A stretch of DNA of 64,000 nucleotides from Candidatus Nitrosotenuis chungbukensis (lineage in GTDB: Archaea; Thermoproteota; Nitrososphaeria; Nitrososphaerales; Nitrosopumilaceae), in assembly GCF_000685395.1 (NCBI RefSeq), contig NZ_AVSQ01000016.1, positions 1 through 64,000 on the forward strand, in the 5' to 3' direction. Position numbers and translations under genes: made by a program. Positions 1 through 8,287 of this stretch are shown piece by piece (the first letter of the stretch is position 1; each line of letters begins with the position of its first letter). The notes under the pieces were generated by a model. It was given only the letters and a program-made list of their open reading frames with translations, was not told where the DNA came from and ran no database searches.

Positions 1-215
1 TCAGATCTGATGTAGGGGCAATTGCGACTCCGCAACAAATCTATTTTGTATCAAAGCTGCCAAAAACAAGAAGTGGTAAAATAATGAGAAGGCTGCTAAA
101 GGCAATGGCAAGCAATGAAAAAACAGGTGACATCAGTACGCTTGAAGATGGGGCAGCTGTTAGCGAAATTCAAACTGCGTTTGATGATCTAAAAAATCAG
201 ATCTCGCGAGCATGA
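1..215 (+). CDS. AMP-forming acetyl/acyl-CoA synthetase, C-terminal fragment
   Basis: The frame is open from before base 1 and ends at a TGA at 213-215, leaving the last 70 residues. It contains [12 protein letters not shown], the C-terminal lid motif of AMP-forming acyl-CoA synthetases, whose Gly-Lys takes part in adenylate formation. The tail resembles acetyl-CoA synthetase, which activates acetate with ATP and CoA, but the substrate cannot be fixed from the lid alone. Thaumarchaeal carbon-fixation CoA ligases are mostly ADP-forming, so this is probably acetate or propionate assimilation. The N-terminus lies outside the window. Confidence 0.85.
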   Translation, partial: RSDVGAIATPQQIYFVSKLPKTRSGKIMRRLLKAMASNEKTGDISTLEDGAAVSEIQTAFDDLKNQISRA

Positions 216-260
216 ACGCCAACTGACACAAAGAAAACCCGGTAAATCGACACTGCTTGT

Positions 261-623
261 CTATTTTGATAGTTTTTTATCTATTGCTGCCTTTATTTGG
301 TGTAGACTTGCCTTCGATTCGGCCTGAGCCTTTTTCATAGCAGCACTGTAGTCTAGTCTTGCCTTGTCTATTGCCGCTTTGGAATCCGCATTGATCTTAT
401 CTGTCGGTATTCCCTTTGATATTGCGTTTCTTGCATCCATCTGTGATTTCTCAACAGCTGCCTTGAAATCCGCCCTTGCCTTTTCAACTGCAATCTTGTA
501 TGTGGTCATAATTGACTTTACGTCGAGTTTTGCTGTTCCTTTTACTTCTGCAAACGCGTGGCTGTGTGGTGCAACAAAAAGCAGCACTGACAAGACCACT
601 GCTGATATTGCTATTGTCTTCAT
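261..623 (-). CDS. Secreted Ala/Lys-rich coiled-coil protein
   Basis: 120 residues. The first ~25 form a signal peptide (M-K-T-I, hydrophobic core, cleavage near A-F-A). The rest is a highly charged A/K/D-rich helix with a recurring pattern of roughly 11 residues (K-A-A-V-E-K, K-A-A-I-D-K, S-A-A-M-K-K), suggesting a long extracellular coiled coil. It resembles the two secreted coiled-coil proteins near 60-61 kb in composition and design. It is convergent with the synthetase fragment on the other strand. No catalytic motif is seen; a structural or cell-surface role is inference. Confidence 0.7.
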   Translation of the reverse strand: MKTIAISAVVLSVLLFVAPHSHAFAEVKGTAKLDVKSIMTTYKIAVEKARADFKAAVEKSQMDARNAISKGIPTDKINADSKAAIDKARLDYSAAMKKAQAESKASLHQIKAAIDKKLSK

Positions 624-770
624 TTCGTAAGATCTCTAAAAAGGCAATTAAAAAATTTTGCGTAACAATTGCACTATTCTGAAAACGCCGATTTCGTGTG
701 TAGTGTGGGCTCTTTTTTGTGCCTATCTTGGATTAAAATTACTTCTGGTTTCAATATTTTGATCCGGTCG

Positions 771-1145
771 CTATTTTGAATTTTTGATCCAGTCTACAGC
801 TTCTATGATCTTGTCTACCTCAAACGGTTTTTGCAATATCCTGTTCGGGTTCAAGTAATCCAGTTTTTCTGAAACGTCCTTTTGTAAATTGCCTGTTATT
901 ATGATGACGTTTGCCTTTGGATCTATTTCTCGAATGTTTTGCAATGCAAAAATGCCATCGTATTCTGGCATTGTCAGGTCCACAAATGTGATGTCCGGGG
1001 ATTTCTCTTGATACAGTTCGACTGCTTTTTTGCCGTCATGTCCTTTCCCAACTACCTCGACTTGGATTATTTTCTAATATTCTGAAAAAAGCTCAAACAC
1101 GTCTTTGTCATCATCTATCACAATTGCTGTAAGTGTCTTATCCAT
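771..1145 (-). pseudogene. CheY-like receiver protein interrupted by one in-frame amber codon
   Basis: From an ATG at 1145 the frame reads M-D-K-T-L-T-A-I-V-I-D-D-D, the acidic pocket of a receiver domain, up to a TAG at 1074-1076 (codon 24). After the stop the same frame continues without any shift into V-G-K-G-H-D-G, the phospho-acceptor region (F-V-D-L-T-M-P-E-Y-D-G) and the conserved Lys (L-Q-K-P-F), ending at 771. Removing the amber would give a normal receiver of about 124 residues. An internal restart could produce only the C-terminal 70 residues, which lack the first acidic pair. A sense-to-TAG point mutation or a sequencing error explains this; there is no sign of programmed readthrough. 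Confidence 0.8.
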
Positions 1146-1160
1146 ACGATGATTCCGTTT

Positions 1161-1367
1161 TTAATTGGTATGTTTTTTGGCTACGTTTTCCTCTCTCACA
1201 TTTTTTGTTTTCTGACTCAAAGCTCTTATGCCCTCGTTAATAATCATGCTTAAAACTGAAGAATAACTCCAACTCTTACTTGATTTGGAAATAAAGTCTG
1301 CTTGTAGGTGATGGATTTTTTTATCGAGATCCTCGTCGATAGTAAATGTCACGCGTTTTTTTACCAT
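1161..1367 (-). CDS. Ribbon-helix-helix (CopG-like) DNA-binding protein
   Basis: 68 residues when started at the ATG before V-K-K-R-V-T-F-T-I-D. This places the beta-strand of an RHH domain (R-V-T-F-T-I) at the N-terminus, followed by helix 1 (D-E-D-L-D-K-K-I) and helix 2 (S-S-V-L-S-M-I-I-N-E-G-I). A longer start at 1403 exists but would overlap the TATA-like element. RHH proteins bind DNA as dimers through the strand. A perfect 18-nt inverted repeat lies just upstream (1408-1425), so autoregulation is likely but inferred. Target genes are unknown. Confidence 0.65.
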   Translation of the reverse strand: MVKKRVTFTIDEDLDKKIHHLQADFISKSSKSWSYSSVLSMIINEGIRALSQKTKNVREENVAKKHTN

Positions 1368-1407
1368 ATGCCAAAATTTTGTTATAATTAACTTATTTAA
1401 CATATAA

Positions 1408-1425
1408 ACTTCGATGAATCGAAGT
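1408..1425. promoter_or_regulatory. Operator-like perfect inverted repeat upstream of the RHH gene
   Basis: ACTTCGAT, two bases, ATCGAAGT: two perfect 8-nt arms. It sits directly upstream of the A/T-rich box (TTTATATG on the minus strand, about 1401-1408) that should drive the RHH gene, so a bound dimer would block TFB/TBP access. Confidence 0.5.
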
Positions 1426-1518
1426 TAAATTGGAAACTACATATTGAATAAAGATAGAACTGTATGTGTCAAATGATCAACACATATCTCTTCTATGTCT
1501 GTCTGACATTAATCACAT

Positions 1519-1797
1519 ATGCAAAATAATAATTTTAAAGCATTAGTTACGATCTCGATCGAAGTTGTTTTAATGAGAGCAGGTGGCCCACAATATTTCA
1601 TGATCCTTTCGAGATTGGAGCGAGACTATGATTGTAAGATTGCTGACTGTTTTGAGCATCCAGAATATCTGAAAAACGTGCTAAAGGACGTTTATGAAAA
1701 TTCCTATGGTGGGATACTGGATGACTTAGAAACCGAACTTGGAGAGATTGCATCCGAAAAAGAAATCAAATCTTTTCTGAATGCTCTGAGGGAATAA
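1519..1797 (+). CDS. Small conserved protein, possibly a NitrOD5-type helical domain
   Basis: 92 residues, no signal peptide or membrane segment. The core has a helical pattern (Y-F-M-I-L-S-R-L-E-R-D-Y-D, F-E-H-P-E-Y-L-K-N-V-L) and an acidic C-terminal helix. The layout of L-x3-Y-x-C-K-I, H-P-E and L-K-x-V-Y resembles the small thaumarchaeal output-domain family called NitrOD5, but this is recognition from memory and only tentative. It lies 36 nt upstream of the HxlR-type regulator on the same strand, so the two may share regulation. No catalytic residues are evident. Confidence 0.55.
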   Translation: MQNNNFKALVTISIEVVLMRAGGPQYFMILSRLERDYDCKIADCFEHPEYLKNVLKDVYENSYGGILDDLETELGEIASEKEIKSFLNALRE

Positions 1798-1805
1798 GAC
1801 TACTC

Positions 1806-1812
1806 TTAAAAA
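1806..1812 (+). promoter_or_regulatory. TATA-like box for the HxlR-type gene
   Basis: TTAAAAA centred 25 nt upstream of the ATG at 1834, the spacing expected for a leaderless archaeal transcript. Confidence 0.45.
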
Positions 1813-1833
1813 CAAGATTCTCTATGCTTTGAC

Positions 1834-2178
1834 ATGGACCTATTTTCCGCCCGGCAGCAGGATTATGTTAGGCCTTATCTTGGCGAAGTAAGCCGATTTG
1901 TAGGCAAACGGTGGAGCTTTGGGGTAATCTGGGAACTGCGTAATAATAAAAAAATGAGATTTAATCAATTGCTGTCGTCTCTTTCTGGAATCTCGCCCTC
2001 TACGCTCTCTTCTACCCTGAAAAGTCTGGAAAAAAATGGGCTGATAACGCGTACCAGATATGGGAAGACTCCTCCATTCAAAGTAGAGTATAGTATAACA
2101 AAGAAGGGAATTGATCTAATCGTTGCAAGCTCCCCGCTGATTAAATGGGTAATGAAAAAAAGAATAAACCCCTTGTGA
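1834..2178 (+). CDS. HxlR/MarR-type winged-helix transcriptional regulator
   Basis: 114 residues with the HxlR layout: an N-terminal segment ending in G-K-R-W-S-F-G-V-I-W-E-L, then F-N-Q-L-L-S-S-L-S-G-I-S-P-S-T-L-S as the helix-turn-helix, L-K-S-L-E-K-N-G-L-I as the recognition-helix end, and a wing (Y-S-I-T-K-K-G). The classic cysteine of redox-sensing HxlR members before the R-W is absent. The family represses or activates neighbouring genes in response to small molecules or redox state; the target here is not evident. The length is normal for the family. Confidence 0.85.
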   Translation: MDLFSARQQDYVRPYLGEVSRFVGKRWSFGVIWELRNNKKMRFNQLLSSLSGISPSTLSSTLKSLEKNGLITRTRYGKTPPFKVEYSITKKGIDLIVASSPLIKWVMKKRINPL

Positions 2179-2232
2179 TTTTCTAATTGTTTGGCAAACA
2201 GACCTTGGGTTGGTTTGTTAAATGTGTGGTGA

Positions 2233-3129
2233 TTAGTACTTGAATAATACGTTGAATTTTGTTCTAGCAGATATGGCAACTATTGATGCTATTGCAATGG
2301 TGAGAATTATCATTACCAATGTGCCAAATTCTGGTATTGCGTATGTTCCGATGATCTCTATCTGCTCCGTGTATTCTGGAAATAGGATCACTAGCGTTCT
2401 ACTCTGATCATCACTGTATGGTTCATAATAATCGACTGCGGATTCGTCGTCAATTGTGACTATAAATGGTGTGTCGCCGGTGCTCGACTTTGCATCTAAG
2501 ATATACCTTGGAATGGATAATAGTAATGATCCATCGGTTTTAGTGTTTAGTTGCAAAAGAATAGAATATGCACTACTGCTAACTCTGGCATTTTTTACTA
2601 CTGCCCCGCTAATTTCATGCGTTATGCAATATTTGTCGCCCTCACCCATTACGGTGATCTGGTTCTCGTCGCACTCTATGGGCGTTCCTGGCGCACCAAC
2701 TAACTCAAATGTGACTTTGTCATTGGTTTCGTATGAGCCGTATTGGACTCTGATAGTGTATACTCCCTCACTGTTCCATAGGCTGCCAACTGCCTTCAGT
2801 GTTGTTTGAAATGTTTTATCCTCCGAAACTTCGATTTGCTGTATCCCTACAACGTTGTTCTGCGGTCCCGTTATTTTGAGTGTGACTGGCATATCTTTTA
2901 GATTTGCGACTGCTCCGCGTACTTGAATGTCCGAGCCATAACTGTATAGGTTTCTCTCTATCCAGACCCGCACTGGAACATCGATTTCTCGCAAATCTCT
3001 GATGTTCTCATAAAGATCAGTTGTCTCACAAAGTGGACATGCCTTATCTGACGCCGCATAAGCTTGTGTCATGCCAATTATCGCAACAAAAGCAGTTGCG
3101 ACAAATAACATGGATAAGCGGCGGTTCAT
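2233..3129 (-). CDS. PEFG-CTERM surface protein
   Basis: 298 residues. It has a signal peptide (residues 1-25, ending A-Y-A-A-S), a C-P-L-C pair just after it, then beta-rich Ig-like segments (R-V-W-I-E-R-N-L-Y-S-Y-G-S-D-I-Q-V-R-G-A-V is typical of an A2M/MG2-like strand set). The C-terminus has I-P-E-F-G followed by a hydrophobic helix and a basic tail (A-R-T-K-F). That tripartite tail is the PEFG-CTERM sorting signal of thaumarchaea, recognised by an archaeosortase that anchors proteins to the envelope. No archaeosortase gene is seen in this window. A role in the cell surface is inferred; no enzymatic motif is visible. Confidence 0.8.
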   Translation of the reverse strand: MNRRLSMLFVATAFVAIIGMTQAYAASDKACPLCETTDLYENIRDLREIDVPVRVWIERNLYSYGSDIQVRGAVANLKDMPVTLKITGPQNNVVGIQQIEVSEDKTFQTTLKAVGSLWNSEGVYTIRVQYGSYETNDKVTFELVGAPGTPIECDENQITVMGEGDKYCITHEISGAVVKNARVSSSAYSILLQLNTKTDGSLLLSIPRYILDAKSSTGDTPFIVTIDDESAVDYYEPYSDDQSRTLVILFPEYTEQIEIIGTYAIPEFGTLVMIILTIAIASIVAISARTKFNVLFKY

Positions 3130-3497
3130 TTTATTTTTTAAAGTTTAAGGTTATTTATGTATTTTAATGAAAAATAGTACTATCTGGACGTTTTTGTGAC
3201 TGTTTTCTAATCATGTGAGTTGGTTGAGACTTGGGAGAGAGTAATTTTACAAAAAAGTATCTGATCCATCCAATCTAAAGAAGAGGTTGTAAAATGTAAT
3301 CGGGCGCTGGTGAGTAAATGGGCATCACTCCATGTCGGGTTGCGAATAATTGCAAACCGAGTATCTTTTTTATGATTTTAGATGATGATCAGAATTTACT
3401 GTGGATGACCGTGGATTACTTGTTTTCTATATAGTTTCCATTGTTTTAGTAATCTATAGTAGTTCTATCCATATATCATATGTATTGGGTAATGTAG
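3130..3497. other. Intergenic region between PEFG-CTERM gene and pstS
   Basis: Divergent spacer of 368 nt carrying A/T-rich promoter elements for both flanking genes. A G/C-richer patch around 3300-3360 has no convincing ORF; the plus-strand ORF entering pstS from 3401 is out of frame with it and has no family features. A small RNA cannot be excluded, but no known structure is recognised. Confidence 0.4.
3470..3476 (+). promoter_or_regulatory. TATA-like box for pstS
   Basis: CATATAT centred 25 nt upstream of the ATG at 3498; it supports a leaderless transcript and this start. Confidence 0.45.
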
Positions 3498-4997
3498 ATG
3501 AGAATCATAGTTGCAAGTATTGTTGCAATTTTTGCAGTGTCCCTTGTTTGCCAATCTGCAGTGGCTCAAAACCAATACACTGTCACTGGCGCGGGGGCAA
3601 CATTTCCATTCCCTCTTTTAGATCTATGGCGAGTAAAGTACAATGCGGAACATCCAAACATCAACATGAATTACCAATCAATCGGCAGTGGTGGGGGAGT
3701 AAAACAGCATATTGAAAAAACTGTCAATTTTGCTGCTACTGATGCTCCGCTAACTGCTGGTGAATTGGAGCTTGTGCCTGACTCACTACACATACCAGAA
3801 GCGATAGGTGGGATCACCATATCTTACAACGTTCCGGAGATTCCAGAAAGCGGCCTAAAACTTACCGGCAAACAGATTGCAGACATATTTCTTGGCAAAA
3901 TAACAAAATGGAATGATCCATCCATCCTTGAAACCAATCCTGATCTGTCTCTTCCAGACAAGAATATTCTTGTGGTGCATCGCTCAGATGGTTCTGGTAC
4001 TACTCATGTTTTTACTGAATATCTTAACATGGTTAGCCAAGACTGGCATGACCAGATTGGTTTTGGGAAAAGCATTCCTTGGCCTGCAGGTGTTGGGGCG
4101 GCGGGAAACGAAGGCGTCGCTGCTACAGTCAGGACCACTCCGTATTCAATTGGATACGTGGAACTTGCCTACGCATTCCAAAACGACATGACATTTGCAT
4201 ACGTTGAAAACGGCGATGGCACCGCATTTATCGAGCCATCACTAGAAACGCTGTCTGCATCAGCTGCAGGAGCTGCATCTAGCTTGCCTCAAGCACATGA
4301 AAGCTGGCAAGGCATTACTATCAACAATGCGCCTGGGCCAAACTCGTATCCGATTACAAGCTTTACGTACATTCTCTTGCATCAGAACTTGGAAACCGCC
4401 ACACCAAGTAAAGAGCATGCCGTAGAAACGGTCAATCTCATAAAATGGATGATAACTGACGGTCAAAAATATTCTCCAGAATTATTGTACGTTCCAATTC
4501 CTGCCGAGGTTACACAAATAGGATTGGATGGCTTGGATAAGGTCACGTATGACGGAATGTCACTTTCTGCCAGGGCGGTGACGGAGCCGCAATCCCTGCC
4601 TTCACCGGATGCCAAAAGTGGCGGTTGTCTAATCGCAACTGCTGCATTTGGATCCGAGCTTGCGCCGCAAGTACAACTGCTTCGAGAAGTAAGAGACAAC
4701 GTGCTGTTGGATACGGGATCCGGCATGGCATTCATGGGAGCATTTAACAACATTTACTATTCGTTTAGCCCAGCTGTTGCAGACTTGGAGAGACAAAACC
4801 CCGTATTCAAAGAAGTGGTGAGGATGACCATAACTCCGATGCTTTCGACTCTCTCTATACTAAACTATGTCGGCATTGATTCAGAACATGAAATGCTAGG
4901 ATATGGAATTGGAATCATCCTGCTGAACATAGGTATGTATTTTGTCGCGCCGGCGATAATCATTGTAAAATTACGACAAAAAATATGTAAAATCTAA
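3498..4997 (+). CDS. pstS: Phosphate-binding protein PstS fused to a CFI-box C-terminal domain
   Basis: 499 residues. A signal peptide (1-23) is followed by a PstS fold: G-A-G-A-T-F-P-F-P-L near the start, I-G-S-G-G-G-V-K, A-A-T-D-A-P-L-T, I-T-I-S-Y-N and R-S-D-G-S-G-T-T-H, all phosphate-site loops. PstS captures phosphate outside the cell for the PstCAB transporter. After residue ~373 a second module begins with G-G-C-L-I-A-T-A-A-F-G-S-E-L, the CFI-box-CTERM domain, followed by a terminal transmembrane helix. The fusion is longer than an ordinary PstS by about 125 residues and would tether the binder to the membrane. No pstC, pstA or pstB is adjacent. Confidence 0.9.
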   Translation: MRIIVASIVAIFAVSLVCQSAVAQNQYTVTGAGATFPFPLLDLWRVKYNAEHPNINMNYQSIGSGGGVKQHIEKTVNFAATDAPLTAGELELVPDSLHIPEAIGGITISYNVPEIPESGLKLTGKQIADIFLGKITKWNDPSILETNPDLSLPDKNILVVHRSDGSGTTHVFTEYLNMVSQDWHDQIGFGKSIPWPAGVGAAGNEGVAATVRTTPYSIGYVELAYAFQNDMTFAYVENGDGTAFIEPSLETLSASAAGAASSLPQAHESWQGITINNAPGPNSYPITSFTYILLHQNLETATPSKEHAVETVNLIKWMITDGQKYSPELLYVPIPAEVTQIGLDGLDKVTYDGMSLSARAVTEPQSLPSPDAKSGGCLIATAAFGSELAPQVQLLREVRDNVLLDTGSGMAFMGAFNNIYYSFSPAVADLERQNPVFKEVVRMTITPMLSTLSILNYVGIDSEHEMLGYGIGIILLNIGMYFVAPAIIIVKLRQKICKI

Positions 4998-5199
4998 TTT
5001 ATCTGTGATGCGTAGCCTATTCTGTTTTGTTGTCACAAGCGAATCATTGGGCTGGTCTATGGACACGATCTCACATCTTATGTCTTGTCTGACGCTTCAG
5101 CACTATGAATTAAAAGAATCACGCACCCAAGTATGGTGACGGCGCCCAAATCATCAATATGAATATTTAGATTATTTTGTAAACTGTTTTCGTTTTCTA

Positions 5200-5793
5200 C
5201 TAATCGAACAATTCCTGAGATTCCAACTCTGCAAGTTGTTCTTCGATCTCTTCTGGAGTTTCAGAACCATAGGAAATCAAAATTCTATCATTATCAAATA
5301 TTTCATAATCTCGTATGTCTGGGACTTTTTCTCCATTGATGTAAAACTTTAACTCATAATCGTCATTGGTACAGAATTCTCTTTTGTCATGAGACACAAA
5401 ACAATCCTGCGAGAGTCCTAGGTACAGGGTGTCAAAGAGATAACCGAGTGTTATCCCCTTTGAATGTCTGTGAATGGTGTTGCCGTTTGCTCCCTCGAAA
5501 TGAATCCAAGGGCTCATTAGTTGAAACTGAATGCTTGAAAAATCAAACTTGTCGCCAAAAATTTTTACGAGTATGGATGCATGTTCATGTGCATCTCTCA
5601 GAACGGAACCTGACGGGACGTCAGGCATGTTAGATCCTGTGTTTTGTTTAAGGGTAGTAGGGGCATTTCCGGGAGATGTTTTCGCCGTTTTCTCCAATGT
5701 GCTGGGTTGTAAGGAATTTAGATAAATCATAATAGTGGTGCCTGATATTGCTATTCCTGCAAGCGCAATTATGACGAGGTGTGATTTTCTCAT
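5200..5793 (-). CDS. Membrane-anchored extracytoplasmic thaumarchaeal protein (H-E-H-A motif)
   Basis: 197 residues. An N-terminal signal anchor (residues ~7-25) is followed by a polar linker and a domain with H-E-H-A-S-I-L-V, H-F-E-G, I-H-R-H-S-K-G-I-T-L-G-Y, a Cys pair (D-C-F-V and E-F-C-T-N) and D-R-I-L-I-S-Y-G-S-E-T-P-E-E-I. This resembles a conserved thaumarchaeal family of secreted proteins, sometimes labelled disulfide-isomerase-like by association; no C-x-x-C thioredoxin site is visible. The repeated His residues suggest metal binding, which is inference. Confidence 0.65.
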   Translation of the reverse strand: MRKSHLVIIALAGIAISGTTIMIYLNSLQPSTLEKTAKTSPGNAPTTLKQNTGSNMPDVPSGSVLRDAHEHASILVKIFGDKFDFSSIQFQLMSPWIHFEGANGNTIHRHSKGITLGYLFDTLYLGLSQDCFVSHDKREFCTNDDYELKFYINGEKVPDIRDYEIFDNDRILISYGSETPEEIEEQLAELESQELFD

Positions 5794-5823
5794 AAATCAA
5801 TTCAAGTAATGGGCTTTTCGCTC

Positions 5824-6090
5824 TTAAGCTATGCGACTGATTATTTCAAATGAGCCATTGAATTGGTCTGGAAATGCCGTCAAAATTTCATCGTTGGTTA
5901 TTTGGATTTTGGTAAGGTTGTTCTCTTCAAAGCATGTTGAATAATTATAATTAAACTCAGTCACATTTGAGCCACATGATAATTCTATCATCTCGGACCT
6001 TGCATTGTTTCTTCTAGGAGCATGGTGGGAAATGAAGAATTTTTTGAAAAGTTCGATTAAATTATAGGTAATCCTGAATCCTTGATCCAT
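5824..6090 (-). CDS. Hypothetical small protein
   Basis: 88 residues, or 55 if started at the internal ATG at 5991 before I-E-L-S-C-G-S. It has N/E-rich composition with two Cys and no recognised domain, signal or membrane helix. The long form would overlap the upstream region of the divergent RHH gene, so the shorter form is more likely. It may not be a gene at all. Confidence 0.3.
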   Translation of the reverse strand: MDQGFRITYNLIELFKKFFISHHAPRRNNARSEMIELSCGSNVTEFNYNYSTCFEENNLTKIQITNDEILTAFPDQFNGSFEIISRIA

Positions 6091-6129
6091 CTTATATGTG
6101 ATGAATACGTAATGAAATATCTGGCAAGC

Positions 6130-6687
6130 ATGATTGGAATCAAACAGTTGTCTGATCGTGAAAATACGAAAAGTATCACTTTCAGATTACCAAAAAGAAT
6201 TCTAGAGCAAATTGAACTGGAGGCAGGACAAAACAACGTTTCTGAGAATGTCCTAGTAAAGCAAATCCTCACAAACTATGTTGATTGGTTTAGGCTTTCA
6301 AAGGGCACTGGCATGATTCCGATATCAAAAGAGTCATTTCAAATGCTAACCCAAAATCTTGATGGTACATCAATATATGATATTGTTGAAAACATACACT
6401 TGATGATAAAGAATTTTGGCCTCATCAGGTATGGAAGATACGATCTCAAGACCGCAATAGAATCATTATCAATGTATGTGCAAATGTCCAATTTTCAGCT
6501 AGTCCACCTAAAGGAAGAAAACAGTCACCGATTCTTGATAACTCACAGTCTGGGAATATCTTGGTCTTTGGTCTTAGAGCAGCTAATCAATGCGACATTT
6601 GGCGAATTTATTGATCCTTCCCAAATCAAATTCAAGACAACCGATGACTCCATTATTGCTTCTGTCACCTTGCCTTCTCTTGATTAA
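6130..6687 (+). CDS. RHH-domain regulator with a C-terminal sensor-like domain
   Basis: 185 residues from the ATG at 6130; a TATA-like CTTATATG at 6091-6098 predicts a transcript beginning near 6121, which rules against the upstream ATGs at 6082 and 6112. The N-terminal ~50 residues form an RHH fold (T-K-S-I-T-F-R-L-P-K-R-I-L-E-Q-I, then E-N-V-L-V-K-Q-I-L-T-N-Y-V-D-W). The remaining ~130 residues match in length and layout the protein at 48581-49138: M-I-P-I-S-K-E against W-I-P-I-P-K-D, and H-S-L-G-I-S-W-S against H-D-M-G-M-K-W-S. The two are paralogues of an apparently lineage-specific regulator family whose C-terminal half is of unknown function. Confidence 0.7.
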   Translation: MIGIKQLSDRENTKSITFRLPKRILEQIELEAGQNNVSENVLVKQILTNYVDWFRLSKGTGMIPISKESFQMLTQNLDGTSIYDIVENIHLMIKNFGLIRYGRYDLKTAIESLSMYVQMSNFQLVHLKEENSHRFLITHSLGISWSLVLEQLINATFGEFIDPSQIKFKTTDDSIIASVTLPSLD

Positions 6688-6837
6688 TTCTGAATTTTTT
6701 ATTCTAATTCTAAAGAAAAAACGTTAAACTTCAAATTCTGTTTTGTTGTCTTGACAGAATCATTGGTAGATCAAAAAACATGATCTTAACCGTTTCAGGG
6801 CACGGTTTTTTAGATGTGCTGACAATCAAAATCTGCC

Positions 6838-7245
6838 TCAGCTGGACATGTGAAAGATCTTTTCTGGTTTTATTTTCAAAATGACTCGTTTTTCGCTAGG
6901 CGCTCTGAATGGATACTTGTCTACTCCTAGGTATTTTTTTGCAAGCTTGTCTATGTGCTCGTCAGCACCGTTTGTAGTTTGCTCTACTACTCTTCCTCTA
7001 ATGCTAACTGTGTTGTAAGGATTGGTTTGATCAACTACTGACAGTGCCACTCGTGAATCTCGTTCAAAGTTTTTTTGTTTTGTTCTTCCCTCCGCGGTAT
7101 TGACTAGAAAGAATTGACCGTCATAATCAATCCAGACGGGCGTTATTTGCGGCGAACCGTCATTCATTAATGATGCTATGAATGCAAAATTCTTTCCTTT
7201 GAAGAGGTTAATTGCCGAATCTGTGAGTTCTCTGCTAATTTGCAC
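6838..7245 (-). CDS. PPOX-class (F420/FMN-dependent) split-barrel oxidoreductase
   Basis: 135 residues, typical for the pyridoxamine-phosphate-oxidase-like split-barrel family. Visible blocks are F-A-F-I-A-S-L-M-N-D-G-S-P-Q-I-T-P-V-W, the cofactor loop A-E-G-R-T-K-Q-K-N-F-E-R-D, and the strand V-S-I-R-G-R-V-V-E. Archaeal members bind F420 or FMN and reduce small molecules; thaumarchaea make F420. The physiological substrate cannot be read from the sequence. It is a single-gene unit. Confidence 0.8.
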   Translation of the reverse strand: MQISRELTDSAINLFKGKNFAFIASLMNDGSPQITPVWIDYDGQFFLVNTAEGRTKQKNFERDSRVALSVVDQTNPYNTVSIRGRVVEQTTNGADEHIDKLAKKYLGVDKYPFRAPSEKRVILKIKPEKIFHMSS

Positions 7246-7418
7246 AAATTTACTAGGATTTCATAATTCTTAAGCCCTACTACTGATTATTTTACGCAAA
7301 CCATTGAACAGGTAAAGAAACACGAGCTAAAAGTTTCAGAGTATGACTATTTTTAGATTAAAGCCGTACTATGGAATCCTCTAGATTACTTTTAAGCAAA
7401 TACTGTTGATAATTAATA

Positions 7419-8213
7419 GTGAAAAAGGTAAAACTTGCAATCATTGTAATCCCATTTGTAATAGCAGTTGGACTGTTCTGGTTTTTTGCAGGTTCTTATG
7501 ATTTTGTGCCAAGTGCAACAAAAAATCCGTTTGATGTGGATGGGATGAACAGAATTGACTTGACTAACCCACAAATCCCAAAGGATTCAGAAGGAAGGAT
7601 CGATTACGATGCGCTAATTCAGCTAGTGTCCAAACCCTACTTTTCCAAGCTGCTCTCTGAGAGAAACGTAAAACACCATCCTGGTGATATTGTTTTGATG
7701 ATTGGACCACGTGTTTCAATGTATACTGAATACAGCAGCTCATGCGGCTATGTCATAGCAGATAATGGGGAAGACTATTGGCTAAAGAGTAGTTTGGATC
7801 ATGATACTCTAACGGAGGCAAAAATAATGGACACGAATCCAGATCCATGCAGACCGAATACTAGTTCATGTTTTTGTCAAGCACAGACACATATGGCAGA
7901 AAGTACGCTAAAGGAGCTGTCATATTTTGATCCTGTTCAGGAATCTGATGTTGCTAACACTGTTCTAGAATACATGACTCAAGGAAATCAAAATCTCACT
8001 CCAAAGTTTCTCATAGGAAAGTATAATCTAGATTTAGGTGACGGTGTAACTGCGTTTTGTGGTGAATTTTGGGGTAAACACAGCTTTGATTATTTTCAAG
8101 GAACGATTCGTGACAGTAAAGTTGTAGGATTTGGAATCGAAAACAGTCTTCCAAAGTTATGTGCGATAAACAAGGATGCTCAGTATTTTGGTAAAGTCTT
8201 AGGCGAAAATTAA
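7419..8213 (+). CDS. Membrane-anchored secreted protein of unknown function
   Basis: 264 residues from a GTG at 7419. An N-terminal hydrophobic helix (residues ~5-25) acts as signal or anchor. The extracellular part has six Cys, including S-C-G-Y and C-F-C-Q-A-Q-T-H, and I-D-Y-D-A-L-I-Q-L-V. No family is recognised. Cys spacing suggests disulfides or metal binding outside the cell. It is flanked by convergent fen1 and has no operon partners. Confidence 0.6.
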   Translation: MKKVKLAIIVIPFVIAVGLFWFFAGSYDFVPSATKNPFDVDGMNRIDLTNPQIPKDSEGRIDYDALIQLVSKPYFSKLLSERNVKHHPGDIVLMIGPRVSMYTEYSSSCGYVIADNGEDYWLKSSLDHDTLTEAKIMDTNPDPCRPNTSSCFCQAQTHMAESTLKELSYFDPVQESDVANTVLEYMTQGNQNLTPKFLIGKYNLDLGDGVTAFCGEFWGKHSFDYFQGTIRDSKVVGFGIENSLPKLCAINKDAQYFGKVLGEN

Positions 8214-8287
8214 AAATGAGAATGTGATTGTATTTTATTGCTGATCTGAACTGTCGATATGAAACTCAAGTCATACTGTTGATCATT

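Noticed and set aside
1074-1076. TAG in the receiver gene as a pyrrolysine or programmed readthrough codon
   Set aside because: No downstream stem-loop or pyrrolysine-type context is evident, and thaumarchaea are not known to have the pyl genes; a nonsense mutation is simpler.
3401-3715. Plus-strand ORF overlapping the start of pstS
   Set aside because: It is out of frame with pstS over most of its length, has no family features, and pstS itself is unambiguous with its own promoter box.
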